Of a DNA stretch of 64,000 nt, positions 45,601 to 55,722 are shown in pieces. Position numbers and translations under genes: made by a program. The stretch is from Tupaia tana (Eukaryota > Chordata > Mammalia > Scandentia > Tupaiidae): assembly GCA_026018925.1 (NCBI GenBank), contig JAKSZU010000003.1:185473505-185537504 (forward strand), given 5' to 3'. The notes beneath the pieces were generated by a model, which worked only from the letters and a program-made list of their open reading frames with translations, ran no database searches and was not told where the DNA came from. Position 1 is the stretch's first letter, and each line of letters starts with the position of its first letter.

Positions 45601-47040
45601 TAACCTCTGTAGGGTCCTGCTTCCCACTCCAAGGAGGCAACAGACCAAACCCCAGAGGTTTCGAGAGGTTTTGAACCTTGGAGCTCTGCACTATTGAGGC
45701 CCTCACTCTAAGTAGAGAGCAGATCTTGCCACTAGGTAAAATGCCCATGACTCAGGAAGCATCCTTGGCAATAGGAGCATCCTCTGGGATTTCCATACCT
45801 GAGAGTCTAGCAACTTGCCCTCTTCCCTGGGACCTACCCCTGAGAGCTGTGTAAGCCTGAGCAGATCAGCCTGCCTTTATACTTGACAGTAATCAGGACA
45901 CAGGGCTATAGCAGCAAGGAGCTAAGAAAAAGCCAAGTCAGGTTCAGAGGGAGGGGAGGCTGTTGGCATCACAAAAAGCTCCCTCCTTATCTTTCTACTT
46001 GAGCTATTTGTTTTTGCCAGGTCCCTATGGGTTGGGGATATGGGCTGATGTGGATCCAAAGAATATCCTCTATCCCTAGAGGACTGCAGTTAGCCTACAT
46101 GGGGTCAAAGCCTAATGCAAGGCATTCTATCACCACAAGAGATATCTAGTGCCCTTTCCTCCATCCACTTATCTTCCACCCCACCCTGCCTGATCCCCTT
46201 CGCCCTTGTCCTTTTCCAGATGTACCACCCCCAAATCCCATTGCTCTGTGGTTGGCATCGTGGGTATCTTCACAATAACTGCTGTCAAGTCTCCTGTGCT
46301 CCCCTCAGCAAGACTGTCTACTTGAAGAATGACAGCCGACATCAGATGGGTCATGCAGAGGATATTAGAACAAAATGCTTCTGGTTTTGATGAAGGCATC
46401 AAAACGATAGATGTCGAGATAACAAAAGAAGTGAGAGGCAGATATGTCGAGTATAAGAATTTACAAATGGAATGAAGGAGAAATATTCCATTATGCACGG
46501 ACACCTCACCTAGATCAAGGGAACAAAACTGGGTCAGAGCAGGATTTTAAGAGAACTTGATTGAGGGATTTCTTCAGAGACAGTAGTTGTGGACTGTGAT
46601 TCTCCACCCAACTTTCTCTTCAGGGATAAGGATGGGCTACCTCTAATACATGTAGAAGGGGGCTCCCATAGGTGTCCTGCAGTGTGATTTCTGCAGTCAA
46701 AGCATACTGAGGACTGGTGCCTGGTTCATGTCTAAGGAAGACTGCCAGGACTATAGACTGAGAAGCTATAGGTTCCCTACCCAGGAAATGCAGAAGTCCA
46801 AAATAGAGCAAATGCGTGGTGTAGCCGAGAGACTGCGGGATAGACAAGCCTGTACTCCAAGGAACGTAGGAGCCCTCCCGGTGAGCCCATGTGAGCCACC
46901 TGGAAAGAAAGCCGACAGGAGGTCATCGTGGACCCTGAGAAGGGTGTATACAATAGGCTGGAAGTAGACCCACTGTGCAAGGGTGGAGAAAGGGATCTGA
47001 AGGGAACACCTGGAATAGCAGAACAGGGAGATGTGCCCAG
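45601..47040. other. Unique, somewhat GC-richer DNA
   Basis: About 1.4 kb with no recognised repeat. Frames up to 111 codons overlap on both strands without a known domain. I do not support a gene. Confidence 0.4.
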
Positions 47041-47045
47041 CAAAA

Positions 47046-47201
47046 AAGAGGAGGAGGAGGAGGAGGAGGAGGAGGAGGAAGAGGAGGAGGAGGAGGAGGA
47101 GGAGGAGGAGGAGGAGGAGGAGGAGGAGAAGAAGAAGAAGAAGAAGAAGAAGAAGAAGAAGAAGAAGAAGAAGAAGAAGAAGAAGAAGAAGAAGAAGAAG
47201 G
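47046..47201 (+). repeat. GGA then GAA trinucleotide array
   Basis: About 27 GAG/GGA units (one GAA interruption near 47080), switching sharply at about 47127 to about 25 GAA units. Frames give poly-Glu, poly-Gly, poly-Arg/Lys or, reversed, poly-Leu; all are artefacts. Pure purine strand. Confidence 0.97.
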
Positions 47202-47865
47202 AGAAAAACCTCTAAAGCACTCAACAGAGAAAGGTTTTCCAGGCCTAGAAAGTGCACAGCCATCTAGCCAATAAAAACTGCTTTAGTTTCTCTCCCCTCT
47301 TCTCACACATTTTGATCTGTGGGGGATCAAAATAGCAGCAAGCAAAGGTGAAGGAGGGGGAAGTGAAGGAGAAGCAAAGGGCAAGATCCTCATTTCCATT
47401 TAAAGAATTTCAGAGTGAAGTAGGCCAATCTTGGAGCAGGGAGGGAAATATTTTATGTTGGTCAACTCCGGATTTAGATATATATTTGAACTAGCTATTC
47501 TAATTTCTGACTGGAGTCTGTATAACTGATAGGATCCACTAGACTGTCTGTTTCCTAAAGATGAACATAAAGGACAAGGAGCCTGCCAGCATTGTTCTCC
47601 AGGGGCAGAGAAAGAGCTCCCTACTGAATTCACCTAAATTTAGAGAAGGTGTTGTACCCTTTCCCACACAAGTCCTGCTTCTTCCACATATTGATTATAA
47701 TCACAATGACTGTACTCACAGCCGATTAGAACAAAACAGTCTAATGGGTTTTCTTTTCATTCCCCTGGCACCCCAACACAAATACACTGGCACAAGAGCA
47801 ACTTCGTGAGGAGCAAAGGAAATCCATGGAGTCAGTTATCACCTGGAGGGTTAGGAAGGGCACAA
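47202..47865. other. Unique non-coding DNA
   Basis: No recognised element. Confidence 0.35.
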
Positions 47866-47871
47866 AGTGGC

Positions 47872-48065
47872 TGGACGGTGACATAGCCATAAGGCAATGC
47901 TCTGAGAGGCTGACCCATGTGGGAAGGTTCTAGGTCCATATCCAGAGCATACAAGCTGGTGATCTGGGCTGGCTGAAGTTGTGAGTTTATTGCAGCATCA
48001 AGACCCAATTGGAGGTGCCTGTATCTCTGCCTCTCTGTCCCTCTCTATCTCTCTCACTCATGAAG
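47872..48065 (+). mobile_element. Diverged tRNA-like SINE
   Basis: 'ctggacggtgacatagccat', 'gacccatgtgggaaggttct', 'ctggctgaagttgtgag', then TC-rich end and CAAA repeats. Closest to the 23653 copy. Confidence 0.5.
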
Positions 48066-48480
48066 GAAATAAAAAACAAACAAACAAACAAAAACCTGAA
48101 AAAAAGGACACAAAGGATTTGAATCTGCCCAGTATGCTTTAAAACTCTTCACTGGGCTCCTTGGACTGTGACTTGGGGTGTTAATAAGTAATCTTCTTGC
48201 TTCTAAAATTTCTCTCCCCATCTCTCCCACTGCACTGCACCATTATAGAAATCTCATCATTCCTTTGTTATAGCCACAGGTTAAAGTTAAGATATTCTGA
48301 GAACATTTGTACTCATCTTTTAGGCCTTAGAGTAAATTACCGTATTTCTTAAAAGTTTAACCCATGCTCCCTTTTGATATACAGAGTTTTATGTATTCCT
48401 TCGATATTATTTAATTATCACAGCAATTCAAGTATTATGACTAAGACAAAACAATCAGAATATTATATATACTTTTAAAA

Positions 48481-48697
48481 AAAATGCACATGCTCTCTGG
48501 AGCCAGCAGGTGGTGTGGTGGTTAAGGCACTGGGCTTCCACTTTTCTGGCCATGGTTCGAATCTTAGACCTGCCAGCTTTCTCTCTCTCTCTATCTCTCT
48601 CTCTCTATTTGGGGAGTGCACATGTCTCATAGCAAATTAAATAATAATGATAACAAAAATTAAATGAATAATTATTTTTAAAAATACATATGCTCTC
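48481..48697 (+). mobile_element. Short-form tRNA-like SINE with target duplication
   Basis: 48498-48680: 'ggagccagcaggtggtgtgg', 'tggttaaggcactgggcttc', B box GGTTCGAATC, CT run, 'catagcaaattaaataataa' tail. Flanks AAAATGCACATGCTCTC (48481-48497) and AAAATACATATGCTCTC (48681-48697), two mismatches. Confidence 0.85.
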
Positions 48698-48961
48698 CAA
48701 AAATTCTGACCCTTCTTCCATCTCTGAGGCTCCCATATTCATCATCCTATCCTGTTGGTTGAGTACCATCCTAGAATTCCCTGACAGCATATTGAGAAAC
48801 TACAAAAGTAAAACTGCCCAGTATCAGTTGTTCAGAGGGAATGGAGGAGAATATGCCTGCTAAAGACTGTACCAAAATAACAGGGGTCATCTTAAGCCAA
48901 GGAAATGCAGTACACATGTTGGGATCTTAGGGCTTAACTTCTCACTACTGGCACAGAATCC

Positions 48962-48987
48962 TTTTTTTTTTTTTTTTTTTTTTTTTT
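48962..48987 (+). repeat. Poly(T) run of 26
   Basis: Homopolymer with no adjoining element. Confidence 0.9.
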
Positions 48988-49129
48988 CCAAAAGGATAGA
49001 GGATGTTGTGCTTGGATGCAGAACTGCAAAATTCTGTCTCATAATATAGCATCCCATCTCTTATATATAATAATTCATTGTTCCTCCACAAAGATGTTTT
49101 AGAAAACCAGCTGAGAATCAGAGCAAGCA

Positions 49130-49330
49130 GGAGGCAACTTTGAAACCAGACAGTTTCACACCTCTTAACAAGCTTCATGACCCTGGGCACATCCCTTACC
49201 TTCTGAGCCTAACTTTTCATCTGTAAAAGTGGGATAAAAATAGACACCCTGTACATTTGCTATGAACCCTGAACATCACTAGAAAATGTGTCAGGCACAG
49301 TGCACTGCACATACTAGGTGCTTGTCATTC
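49130..49330 (+). repeat. MIR SINE
   Basis: 'caagcttcatgaccctgggc', 'acatcccttaccttctgagc', 'tttcatctgtaaaagtggga', 'gtgtcaggcacagtgcactg', 'actaggtgcttgtcattc' in sense MIR order. Confidence 0.8.
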
Positions 49331-50319
49331 ACAGCAATTCACATGACAGAAGATTTCCCTGCAGATGCTTGCTTACCAAGAGAAACCAAAAAATTGAGGA
49401 CCTAGTGACCCCAAAAGAATCATAGATGAGCAGTCTTTTTCCCAAGGGGTGTTGATGATGGTATAGAGCTGCTGCCAAATGCCCGGAGTACAGGACAGAT
49501 CTGTGGCTTCAGGCGCAGGCATCACTCCCAATCAGATGCTGTTTTGCCTCAGCTGTGTTGGATCCTAGAAGATAATCACACAGAAGACACTGGAGTAACC
49601 CTAGCCCCACCTTATGCCAGGTCAACTAAGGGGAGGGGTTGTAAGGAATCCAGAGGTTCTGGGTAGCTGGAGAGGAAAGAGTCATGGAGTGAGGATGAAA
49701 ATGGAACACCCAAAAGACTATCTTCATCCGTTTCCCAGTCTTGCCCAGCCTTTCTCTCTGGTTCACCACTGACCCTCCCCCACACCCATACCAGACACAC
49801 ACAGAATTAATTTGCATCACACAAAACCATTCTTGTCACACTCCAGGCTCAGAACGGACAGGCTGCATTATCTGTGCCCAGCTATTCTTTCCCTGGCATT
49901 AACAGGAAGGCTTCCCACTGTCTCTGCCATCTCCCTTATAAACAGCCCCAGGCAGCTGTCTCAGCACCCAGTGGGTGCCTCCAGCCAGGCTCAGCTGGCC
50001 TTTGTCTTCCTCAGACGTTCCTGCTCCGGCAAAGAGATCTCTTGCCCAAATTGCAGAGGGCTTCAGGAACAAGGTCTCCTTCCTGGGAGGAACTGGGACT
50101 GGGAAGACAAGGAAGGGGTGGCAGCCCACCACCTGATACAGGGCTCATCATTCCCAGCAGATAGGAAAATCATGATCTGGAAGCTGTTTCTCAGCCTCTC
50201 AGGGAAACACAACCTTTATTCCCACTCCCTCACTCCTAATCACTTCAAAAAGCCCCTCTCTCCTCTCTTTAGTTAGGAGAGATGCTTCTACAGTAATCCG
50301 ACCCCTGCCTATGCCTGTC
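49331..50319. other. Repeat-free GC-richer block with TATA-like site
   Basis: About 1 kb without recognised repeats. A TATAAA at 49937-49942 is followed by CAGCTG (E-box type) at 49954-49959. A 154-codon frame (49812-50276) crosses it; the protein (NCRGLQEQGLLPGRNW region) is not recognised. I do not call a gene: no domain, no clear exon borders. Confidence 0.35.
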
Positions 50320-50530
50320 ATTTTCAGCACCGTAACAGACATTATCTTATCTAAGGCATGGTAGGCATCTTTGTATTGTTATTATAAAGCCTTTCAACAT
50401 AGACATGACTATACATATTTCACATTTGGGAAAAGTAAAGGTTAAGGGTGTTAATTAACATGCTCCCAAATCACAAGTTTAGTAAGCAGAAGGTGATTTT
50501 AACTAAGTTTTCCTGTCTCCAAAGTCAGTT
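50320..50530 (-). repeat. MIR SINE
   Basis: 'catatttcacatttgggaaa', 'agtaaaggttaagggtgtta', 'caaatcacaagtttagtaag' in antisense MIR order. Confidence 0.55.
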
Positions 50531-50601
50531 CTCTTTATGACAACAAACAATAATAAACTTATTTCTAAACCAGGATGTAAACCAGAATGTGGGATGGCAG
50601 C

Positions 50602-50795
50602 CTGGTTGTGACGGAGCAATCAGCAGAGCCTTGCCATGCTGGAGGCACACAGGAGCCCTGGGTTCCAATCCCAGAGTGACTTGAACATGCTGGGCTTGAT
50701 ACTCATTTGTGATCCTGACTGACTGGAAGGCTGTGGAGGAAGGATAATGACATAACAAGACACATCAGGGGTACCTTTCTCTCTCTGTATCTCAC
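50602..50795 (+). mobile_element. Second-type tRNA-like SINE
   Basis: 'gcctggttgtgacggagcaa', 'ggttccaatcccagagtgac', 'gatcctgactgactggaagg', 'ataatgacataacaagacac', TC-rich end. Diverged. Confidence 0.6.
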
Positions 50796-51039
50796 CTTCC
50801 CATCATAATTACTTAATTAATTAACGAATTAATTAATAGACCTTACAAAAGAGATGGCATAACCCCAAAATCCAAGGCAATCATATGATACCCATCCTTT
50901 CTCCCCAACCCCACAAAAAAGGGTTCTCTGAATTAAGATAGGTTCTAAGTCTCTGTACCAGACATCTCACAGGGTCTGGGATAGCAACCTGTTGACTCCT
51001 GGGACAAAGATGAATAACTTACTAAAATGTATACTCCCT

Positions 51040-51205
51040 TTCCATAGTATAGAGCCATTGCTGGGAAATGTCACCCAACCTGAGACTACATCTCACAACC
51101 TACTTTGCACCAAGGCTAGGCATGCAGCCCTCTTCCCAATGGAATATAAGCAGAACACTGTCCATTAACAATGAGCTGAGGTTTTCAAGAAGTATATACA
51201 CTATC
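51040..51205. repeat. Ancient repeat fragment (LTR-like)
   Basis: 'attgctgggaaatgtcaccc', 'gagactacatctcacaacct', 'cttcccaatggaatataagc' recall an old mammalian LTR-type repeat ('actacatttcccagc...ccaatggaatgtgagc'). Class not certain. Confidence 0.45.
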
Positions 51206-51207
51206 TT

Positions 51208-51472
51208 GGGACCAGCAGTTAGCGTTATGACTATGTCGCTAAACTCCCATGTAGCCGACCACAGTTCAAGTCCCAAACCCGGTGGCTTAAACTCACGCTG
51301 GGTGCATGTGCATGCATGCCCAAGATCCCGGGAGGAGAATGGAAGAGAAGGGATTGCGGCGTGGCCATCCCCCTGGGGGGTTATTTCTCGCTTTCTATCT
51401 CTCTGTCTCTCTGGCAAGCGCACGTGCCCTATAGCAAAAACCTCTCAAAAAAAAAAAAAAAAAAAAAAAAAG
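51208..51472 (+). mobile_element. tRNA-derived SINE
   Basis: Full-length: GGGACCAGCAGTTAGCGTTA at 51208, CCCTATAGCAAAAACCTCTC near 51427-51446, A tail to about 51471. No convincing immediate target duplication. Confidence 0.88.
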
Positions 51473-51479
51473 GAATCTT

Positions 51480-51721
51480 ATTCAAGATGGAGTAATGGTT
51501 AAGTCACTGCACTCCCATGCAGTCGACTGTGGTTCAAATTCCGAAACCAGCTACTTAAAACATGCCAGGCATGAGTGCATGTGTGCATAAAATCCCAAGA
51601 GGAGAATGGAGGAGAAGAGACTGCAGCCTGGACAACCACCCTGGAGAGTGATTTTTTGCTTTCTGTCTCTCTGTCTCAGTCTGTCTCTCTGGTGAGCACA
51701 CACGCCCTATAGCAAAATCTC

Positions 51722-51758
<37 letters not shown>

Positions 51759-51759
51759 G
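51480..51759 (+). mobile_element. tRNA-derived SINE, 5' end replaced
   Basis: 'gagtaatggttaagtcactg', B box GGTTCAAATTCC, 'cccaagaggagaatggagga', 'cacgccctatagcaaaatct', then about 33 A. It starts about 10 bp after the previous SINE's tail and lacks the normal GGGACCAGC head. Confidence 0.85.
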
Positions 51760-51999
51760 ACTTACTAAAATGTTTCACTGTTATTCCAAAGGAGATTTAA
51801 GATGCTTTTTGCTGGTACTATCTATTTTGCTATGGGTTGGGACTCAATCCTCAATGTTTAGAGACTAAAAGGCATCTCTCTGTGTCCAGAGTTCCATGTG
51901 ACTGAGCCAAACTGAAAACAGCAAACAAGCAACCATGATTCACATTCCTATAGCAGAAATACTGTTCAAACTCCTTCTCATTCATTATCTTGATTTATC

Positions 52000-52345
52000 T
52001 GCTATCTTAGCCTGTACTAGCTGGTATTTTTTTAAAAAATACCAAAAATGGGTGTCTGATAAATAACAGAAACTTATTTCTTATAGTTCAAGAGGCTAGG
52101 AAGTCTAAGATCAAGGTACCAGCAGAATCAGTGTTCAGTGAGAGTTTATTTTCTGATTCATAGAAAACCATATTCTCACTGTGTCCTCACATAGGAGAGG
52201 GAAAAGAAAGCTCTTCTTTTGAAAGGCACTAATCCCATCCATGAGGGCATAGCCCTCATAACAGAAGCACCTTCTAAAGGCCCCACCTTTCAATACTATT
52301 ACTGTGGGGATTAGGTTTCAACATATGACATTTGGAGACCAAAAA
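52000..52345 (-). mobile_element. MaLR-type (MLT1-like) LTR, antisense
   Basis: 'gaaacttatttcttatagtt', 'caagaggctaggaagtctaa', 'gatcaaggtaccagcagaat', 'tctcactgtgtcctcacata', 'aaaggccccacctttcaata', 'ggtttcaacatatgacattt' give the antisense order of this old ERVL-MaLR LTR. No viral genes. Confidence 0.75.
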
Positions 52346-52380
52346 CATTTAGATCTTGGAATTTCCATAGGAGCTTTAGG

Positions 52381-52421
<41 letters not shown>
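52381..52421 (+). repeat. Poly(A) run of 41
   Basis: Pure A-run between the MaLR LTR and a MIR, with no SINE or gene body upstream. Confidence 0.92.
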
Positions 52422-52423
<2 letters not shown>

Positions 52424-52436
52424 TCCTCCTATATGA

Positions 52437-52540
52437 TAATAACATTTACAGATGGAGAGATTGAGGCCCAGAAAGAGCAGTTGACCCAAAAACTTATGTG
52501 GTCAGTGAGTAGCAGAGCCAAAGTCTAGAACTAATTTTCT
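52437..52540 (-). repeat. MIR SINE fragment
   Basis: 'taacatttacagatggagag', 'attgaggcccagaaagagca', 'gagtagcagagccaaagtct' in antisense MIR order. Confidence 0.75.
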
Positions 52541-53745
52541 AGAACACTATTCTAATGTTTCTAGTTTTCCAGGACAATGCTATTGCTATTATACCCTGAA
52601 ATTCTGACCCATTTGTTGGAATCCAAGGCAAAAAAACAGGAATTAATTTGCTATGGGAGAGGACCCAGATATAAGAAAAGGAGAATGAGCCAGATGAGAA
52701 ATACTGGCTGGACTTTGGGTATATGTCAAAATCCTATGTTAGTTCATGGATAAGAAGGACTAAGTAGGAACCTTCTCAGGAGCCCCCATGCCCAAAAGCA
52801 GAGCAAGTCTGTAAGTTCTAATATAAGGAACACAGCCTTGTCAGGAAGAGTTACTGAAGCATCTTCCTCTCTTTATGGGTAAGCATTACTATTTTCTCAA
52901 GTCTTCTGTGAAAACTCCAAGGTCTCTCTGGCACTGAGTCCCTGTCATTCCTGAGTGATGAGTTTCAGGAGCTTCCCACCCCTCACTGCTCCATCCAGTA
53001 GGTAAGAACCTGAGAAACATGAAAAGACTTAAATTAAAAAACAAAAAACAACAACAAAAAAAAAACTTGTTACTTTTAATTCTACAGGGTTGCCAAGGAT
53101 AGACTTGCATCACTCCCTACCCTATCAGTCCCCAATATAGTGCTGGGAAGAGGGTATGTGGCGAATAAAAGCGGTTCAATTTTGCATAAGGAAAAACCTG
53201 GAGGTCATAGTCATGCTCCCAGTAATATCAATGTGGCTCTTGTCCAACTACACTTGAATAGTATTGGGACCCCCAAAAAAGCATATTCCTCTGAGCAGCA
53301 CACTCTGTTCACACTGCTACTGACCCTGCCCTGGCTCTCCATACAGCTCACTGAGAACCAGAAAATACACTGAGAGGTGTCTCAAAGGCTTTATCTAAAT
53401 CATCTCCAATCTTTCCAGTCCTGAATTAAATGGTTTAGAGGTGTCTTAAAGAAAACTGTCACAGGTCCACCACATTGCACAACTGTGATGGCACCGTTTC
53501 CACCAGAGTACCTTCATGGTGTCCCCTGGAACTGTGAGGTCCACACTCTACACAACCAAATACTTCTAGCCCCAGCTCTGTCTCCTCTTCTTCGCAGGAA
53601 ATTATACCTCATCCAGCTGAATGAGGACAGACCCTGATATACAGGAGTTTACTGACTGGAAGGATAGCAGGTGGCAACACAAAACAAAAGGAAGACAGCA
53701 GCTTAAAAGAAAGCTATCCCCTCCATTCGCCCTGGCACTTGATAA
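52541..53745. other. Unique non-coding DNA
   Basis: About 1.2 kb without a recognised repeat or gene. A-rich at 53035-53065. Confidence 0.4.
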
Positions 53746-53749
53746 CATC

Positions 53750-53910
53750 CTTAGATATGTTTTATGTTAAAATTGAGGTACTGATTCACAAATCTGCTTT
53801 GCTTTGCTCTCCAGATTATGAGTTCCCCAAAGTCAGAGATACCATCTTATTCTAGCACCTGGCACACAGTAGGTGCTTAGTACCTTTATTGACAGATGGA
53901 TGGATGAGTG
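53750..53910 (+). repeat. L2 LINE 3' end
   Basis: 'tctagcacctggcacacagt', 'aggtgcttagtacctttatt', then GATGGATG. Strong L2 3'-end order. Confidence 0.75.
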
Positions 53911-53914
53911 AGTA

Positions 53915-54080
53915 GATGCATTCACTTATAAATTTACTGAGTTTTATATATATACACATATATGTATACACACACACACACACACCAAGCACTAGTCTAT
54001 GTACTGAGGATGCAATGTTAACAAACCAGGCAAAAATTCCATCCTTGCCCTCATGGAGTTTATGTTTTACAGATTGGAAG
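53915..54080. repeat. Ancient dispersed repeat with CA insert, class unresolved
   Basis: 'ttactgagttttatatata', CA run at about 53969-53985, 'ccaagcactagtctatgtac', 'cctcatggagtttatgtttt' match the 4890-5290 family order. Confidence 0.45.
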
Positions 54081-54084
54081 AGTA

Positions 54085-54174
54085 GGTCCAGCCATAGTAG
54101 AGCATGCTGAGCAGTGCTGCTTGGTAAAATGAGTCACATGGGAGGCCCAAGTTCAATTCCCAGCCCACCCAAAA

Positions 54175-54238
<64 letters not shown>

Positions 54239-54240
54239 GC
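54085..54240 (+). repeat. tRNA-like head with GAAA array
   Basis: 'aggtccagccatagtagagc' (A-box region), 'acatgggaggcccaagttca' with B-box-like GTTCAATTCCC at 54151-54161, then 'agcccaccc' and about 16 GAAA units to 54238. A short SINE whose tail has expanded. Confidence 0.7.
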
Positions 54241-54325
54241 CAAACACAGTAGCAAGTGCCTATAGACCCAGCTACTCAGGAAGCTGAGACAGAAGAATTA
54301 TGACAAAGAGAGATCCTGTCTAAAA
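54238..54325 (+). repeat. 7SL RNA-derived SINE-like monomer
   Basis: 'agtagcaagtgcctatagac', 'ccagctactcaggaagctga', 'gacagaagaatta' follow the 5' Alu domain of 7SL (…cctgtagtcccagctactcgggaggctgaggcaggag…). 'tgacaaagagagatcctgtc' + TAAAA matches its 3' end (…cgacagagcgagaccctgtctcaaaa). The middle, about 60 bases, is missing. 'GACAG' at the variable point matches SINE-type GGCAGG rather than 7SL GGCTGG. Such SINEs are known from primates, rodents and tree shrews. Confidence 0.72.
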
Positions 54326-54473
54326 CAGCACATATACACACACCACAACGAAATGAAAGAAGTAAGGAGTGAAAGGAGAGAGGGAGGGACTAGATAAGTG
54401 AATAAATGAGCAAAAGTACTGAATAAATTTAGGTTTGGGGCTGTTTCTACAGTAACACAAAAGGTCTTTTACA

Positions 54474-54768
54474 AGTTCATAGAAAATGTGGGGACTAGCA
54501 GTTAGCATAATGGCTATGTCACTGGACTCCCATGTAGTCAACTGCAGTTCGAGTCCCAGACCCAGTGGCTTAAACTCACGCCGGGCGTGTGTGCGTGCAT
54601 GCCCAAGATCCCAAGCGGAGAATGGAAGAGAAGGGATTGTGGCATGGCCATTCCCCCTGGGTGGTAATTTCTCACTTTCTGTCTCTCTGTTTCTCTCTGT
54701 CTTTCTGGTGAGCACACGTGCCCTATAACAAAAACCTCTCCAAAAGAAAAAAGTTCATAGAAAATGTG
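54474..54768 (+). mobile_element. tRNA-derived SINE with perfect target duplication
   Basis: Full-length (54491-54751) with a perfect 17-bp duplication AGTTCATAGAAAATGTG at 54474-54490 and 54752-54768. B box AGTTCGAGTCC is kept, other CpGs are partly lost. Confidence 0.95.
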
Positions 54769-54847
54769 TATTATGAGAAATCTGCATGAATTTCAAAGGT
54801 TTTTTTTTGTCTGTTTGCTTGTTTTGCATCAAAATAAACTCTTAAAT

Positions 54848-55090
54848 TGACCCCATAGCTTAATAGTTAAGGAAGCCAATCTCACATGGCCAACTGTGGT
54901 CAAATCCCAGAACTGGAGGCTTTAAAAATATGCCAAGTGCATGTGCATGCCCAAAATTGGAACGTGAAGGAAAAGGAATTACAGCATGACCATGCCTCTT
55001 TGGAAGGCTTTCTCCCTCCCTCCCTCCCTCTCTCTGTCTCAGTCTCCCTCTCTGTCTAGCAAGTGCATACTCCCTCTGGCAATTAAAAAA
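54848..55090 (+). mobile_element. Second-type tRNA-like SINE
   Basis: 'gaccccatagcttaatagtt', 'aaggaagccaatctcacatg', 'gcatgtgcatgcccaaaatt', 'aggaaaaggaattacagcat', TC-rich end, 'ctccctctggcaattaaaaa'. Similar to the 36036 copy. Confidence 0.7.
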
Positions 55091-55109
55091 GGAAAAAGAA
55101 ATAAGATAT

Positions 55110-55200
55110 TTTAATTCCACTTTTCATACTTTAATTTCATCTTTCATTCCATTTAATTTCATTTTTAATTCCATTCATACTTTAATTCCATTTTCCACAA
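55110..55200 (+). repeat. Degenerate TTTAATTCCATT array
   Basis: Repeated variants of 'actttaattccatttt' and 'tcatttttaattccattcat', five or more units over 90 bp. Confidence 0.75.
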
Positions 55201-55279
55201 ATGCTTTGAAGTGGCTGATTTACTGAGTGCTAACCACATGTCAAGGTCTGTACTGTCATAATCTAGGATGTAATTTGGT

Positions 55280-55500
55280 AAGCTGGTTAAAAGTATGGCT
55301 ATCTATAGTATCATACTATCAAAGTCATACCCAGCTCTGTCCCTTAATTACTATGTAACCTTGGGCAAGTTACTTAGTACCTCTTAGCCTCATTTCCTCA
55401 CTACTAAATGGGCATAATATAGTTGTTGTAAGGAATAAATTATGTGATTCCTGTAGAGACTACTCAGACTAGGTCCTGGTACACACTAAATATTCATAGG
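55280..55500 (+). repeat. MIR SINE
   Basis: Nearly complete sense MIR: 'cccagctctgtcccttaatt', 'actatgtaaccttgggcaag', 'ttacttagtacctcttagcc', 'tcatttcctcactactaaat', 'ggtcctggtacacactaaat'. Confidence 0.85.
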
Positions 55501-55509
55501 TAAGTAGCA

Positions 55510-55722
55510 ATTGTTACTATCTCATTGAACTTACAACACCCAAATGAGACAGGCACTCTCAGCATTTGGGTAATGCATAAACTGAGACTTAGAAAAGTAA
55601 AAGGAGTTATCAAAAGCTACACATATGGCGCCAAACAAAATTAGATTCAATTTAATCCTATTTAATTTCCAAGTCCATGTTATTCAATTCCAAAAGTCCA
55701 TACTTTTAACCATTATACCTGT
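55510..55722 (-). repeat. MIR SINE
   Basis: Antisense: 'gcataaactgagacttagaa', 'agctacacatatggcgccaa', 'cttttaaccattatacctgt' (tRNA-like head). It abuts the sense MIR at 55280-55500, 3' ends facing. Confidence 0.65.

Noticed and set aside
47031-47274. Poly-Glu, poly-Gly, poly-Arg and poly-Leu open frames
   Set aside because: All frames come from the GGA/GAA trinucleotide array; no real protein.
49812-50276. 154-codon frame as a gene
   Set aside because: No recognised domain, no exon borders and no conservation evidence; kept only as a finding.
54238-54325. Intact 7SL RNA gene
   Set aside because: Only the two ends of the Alu domain are present and the S domain is missing.
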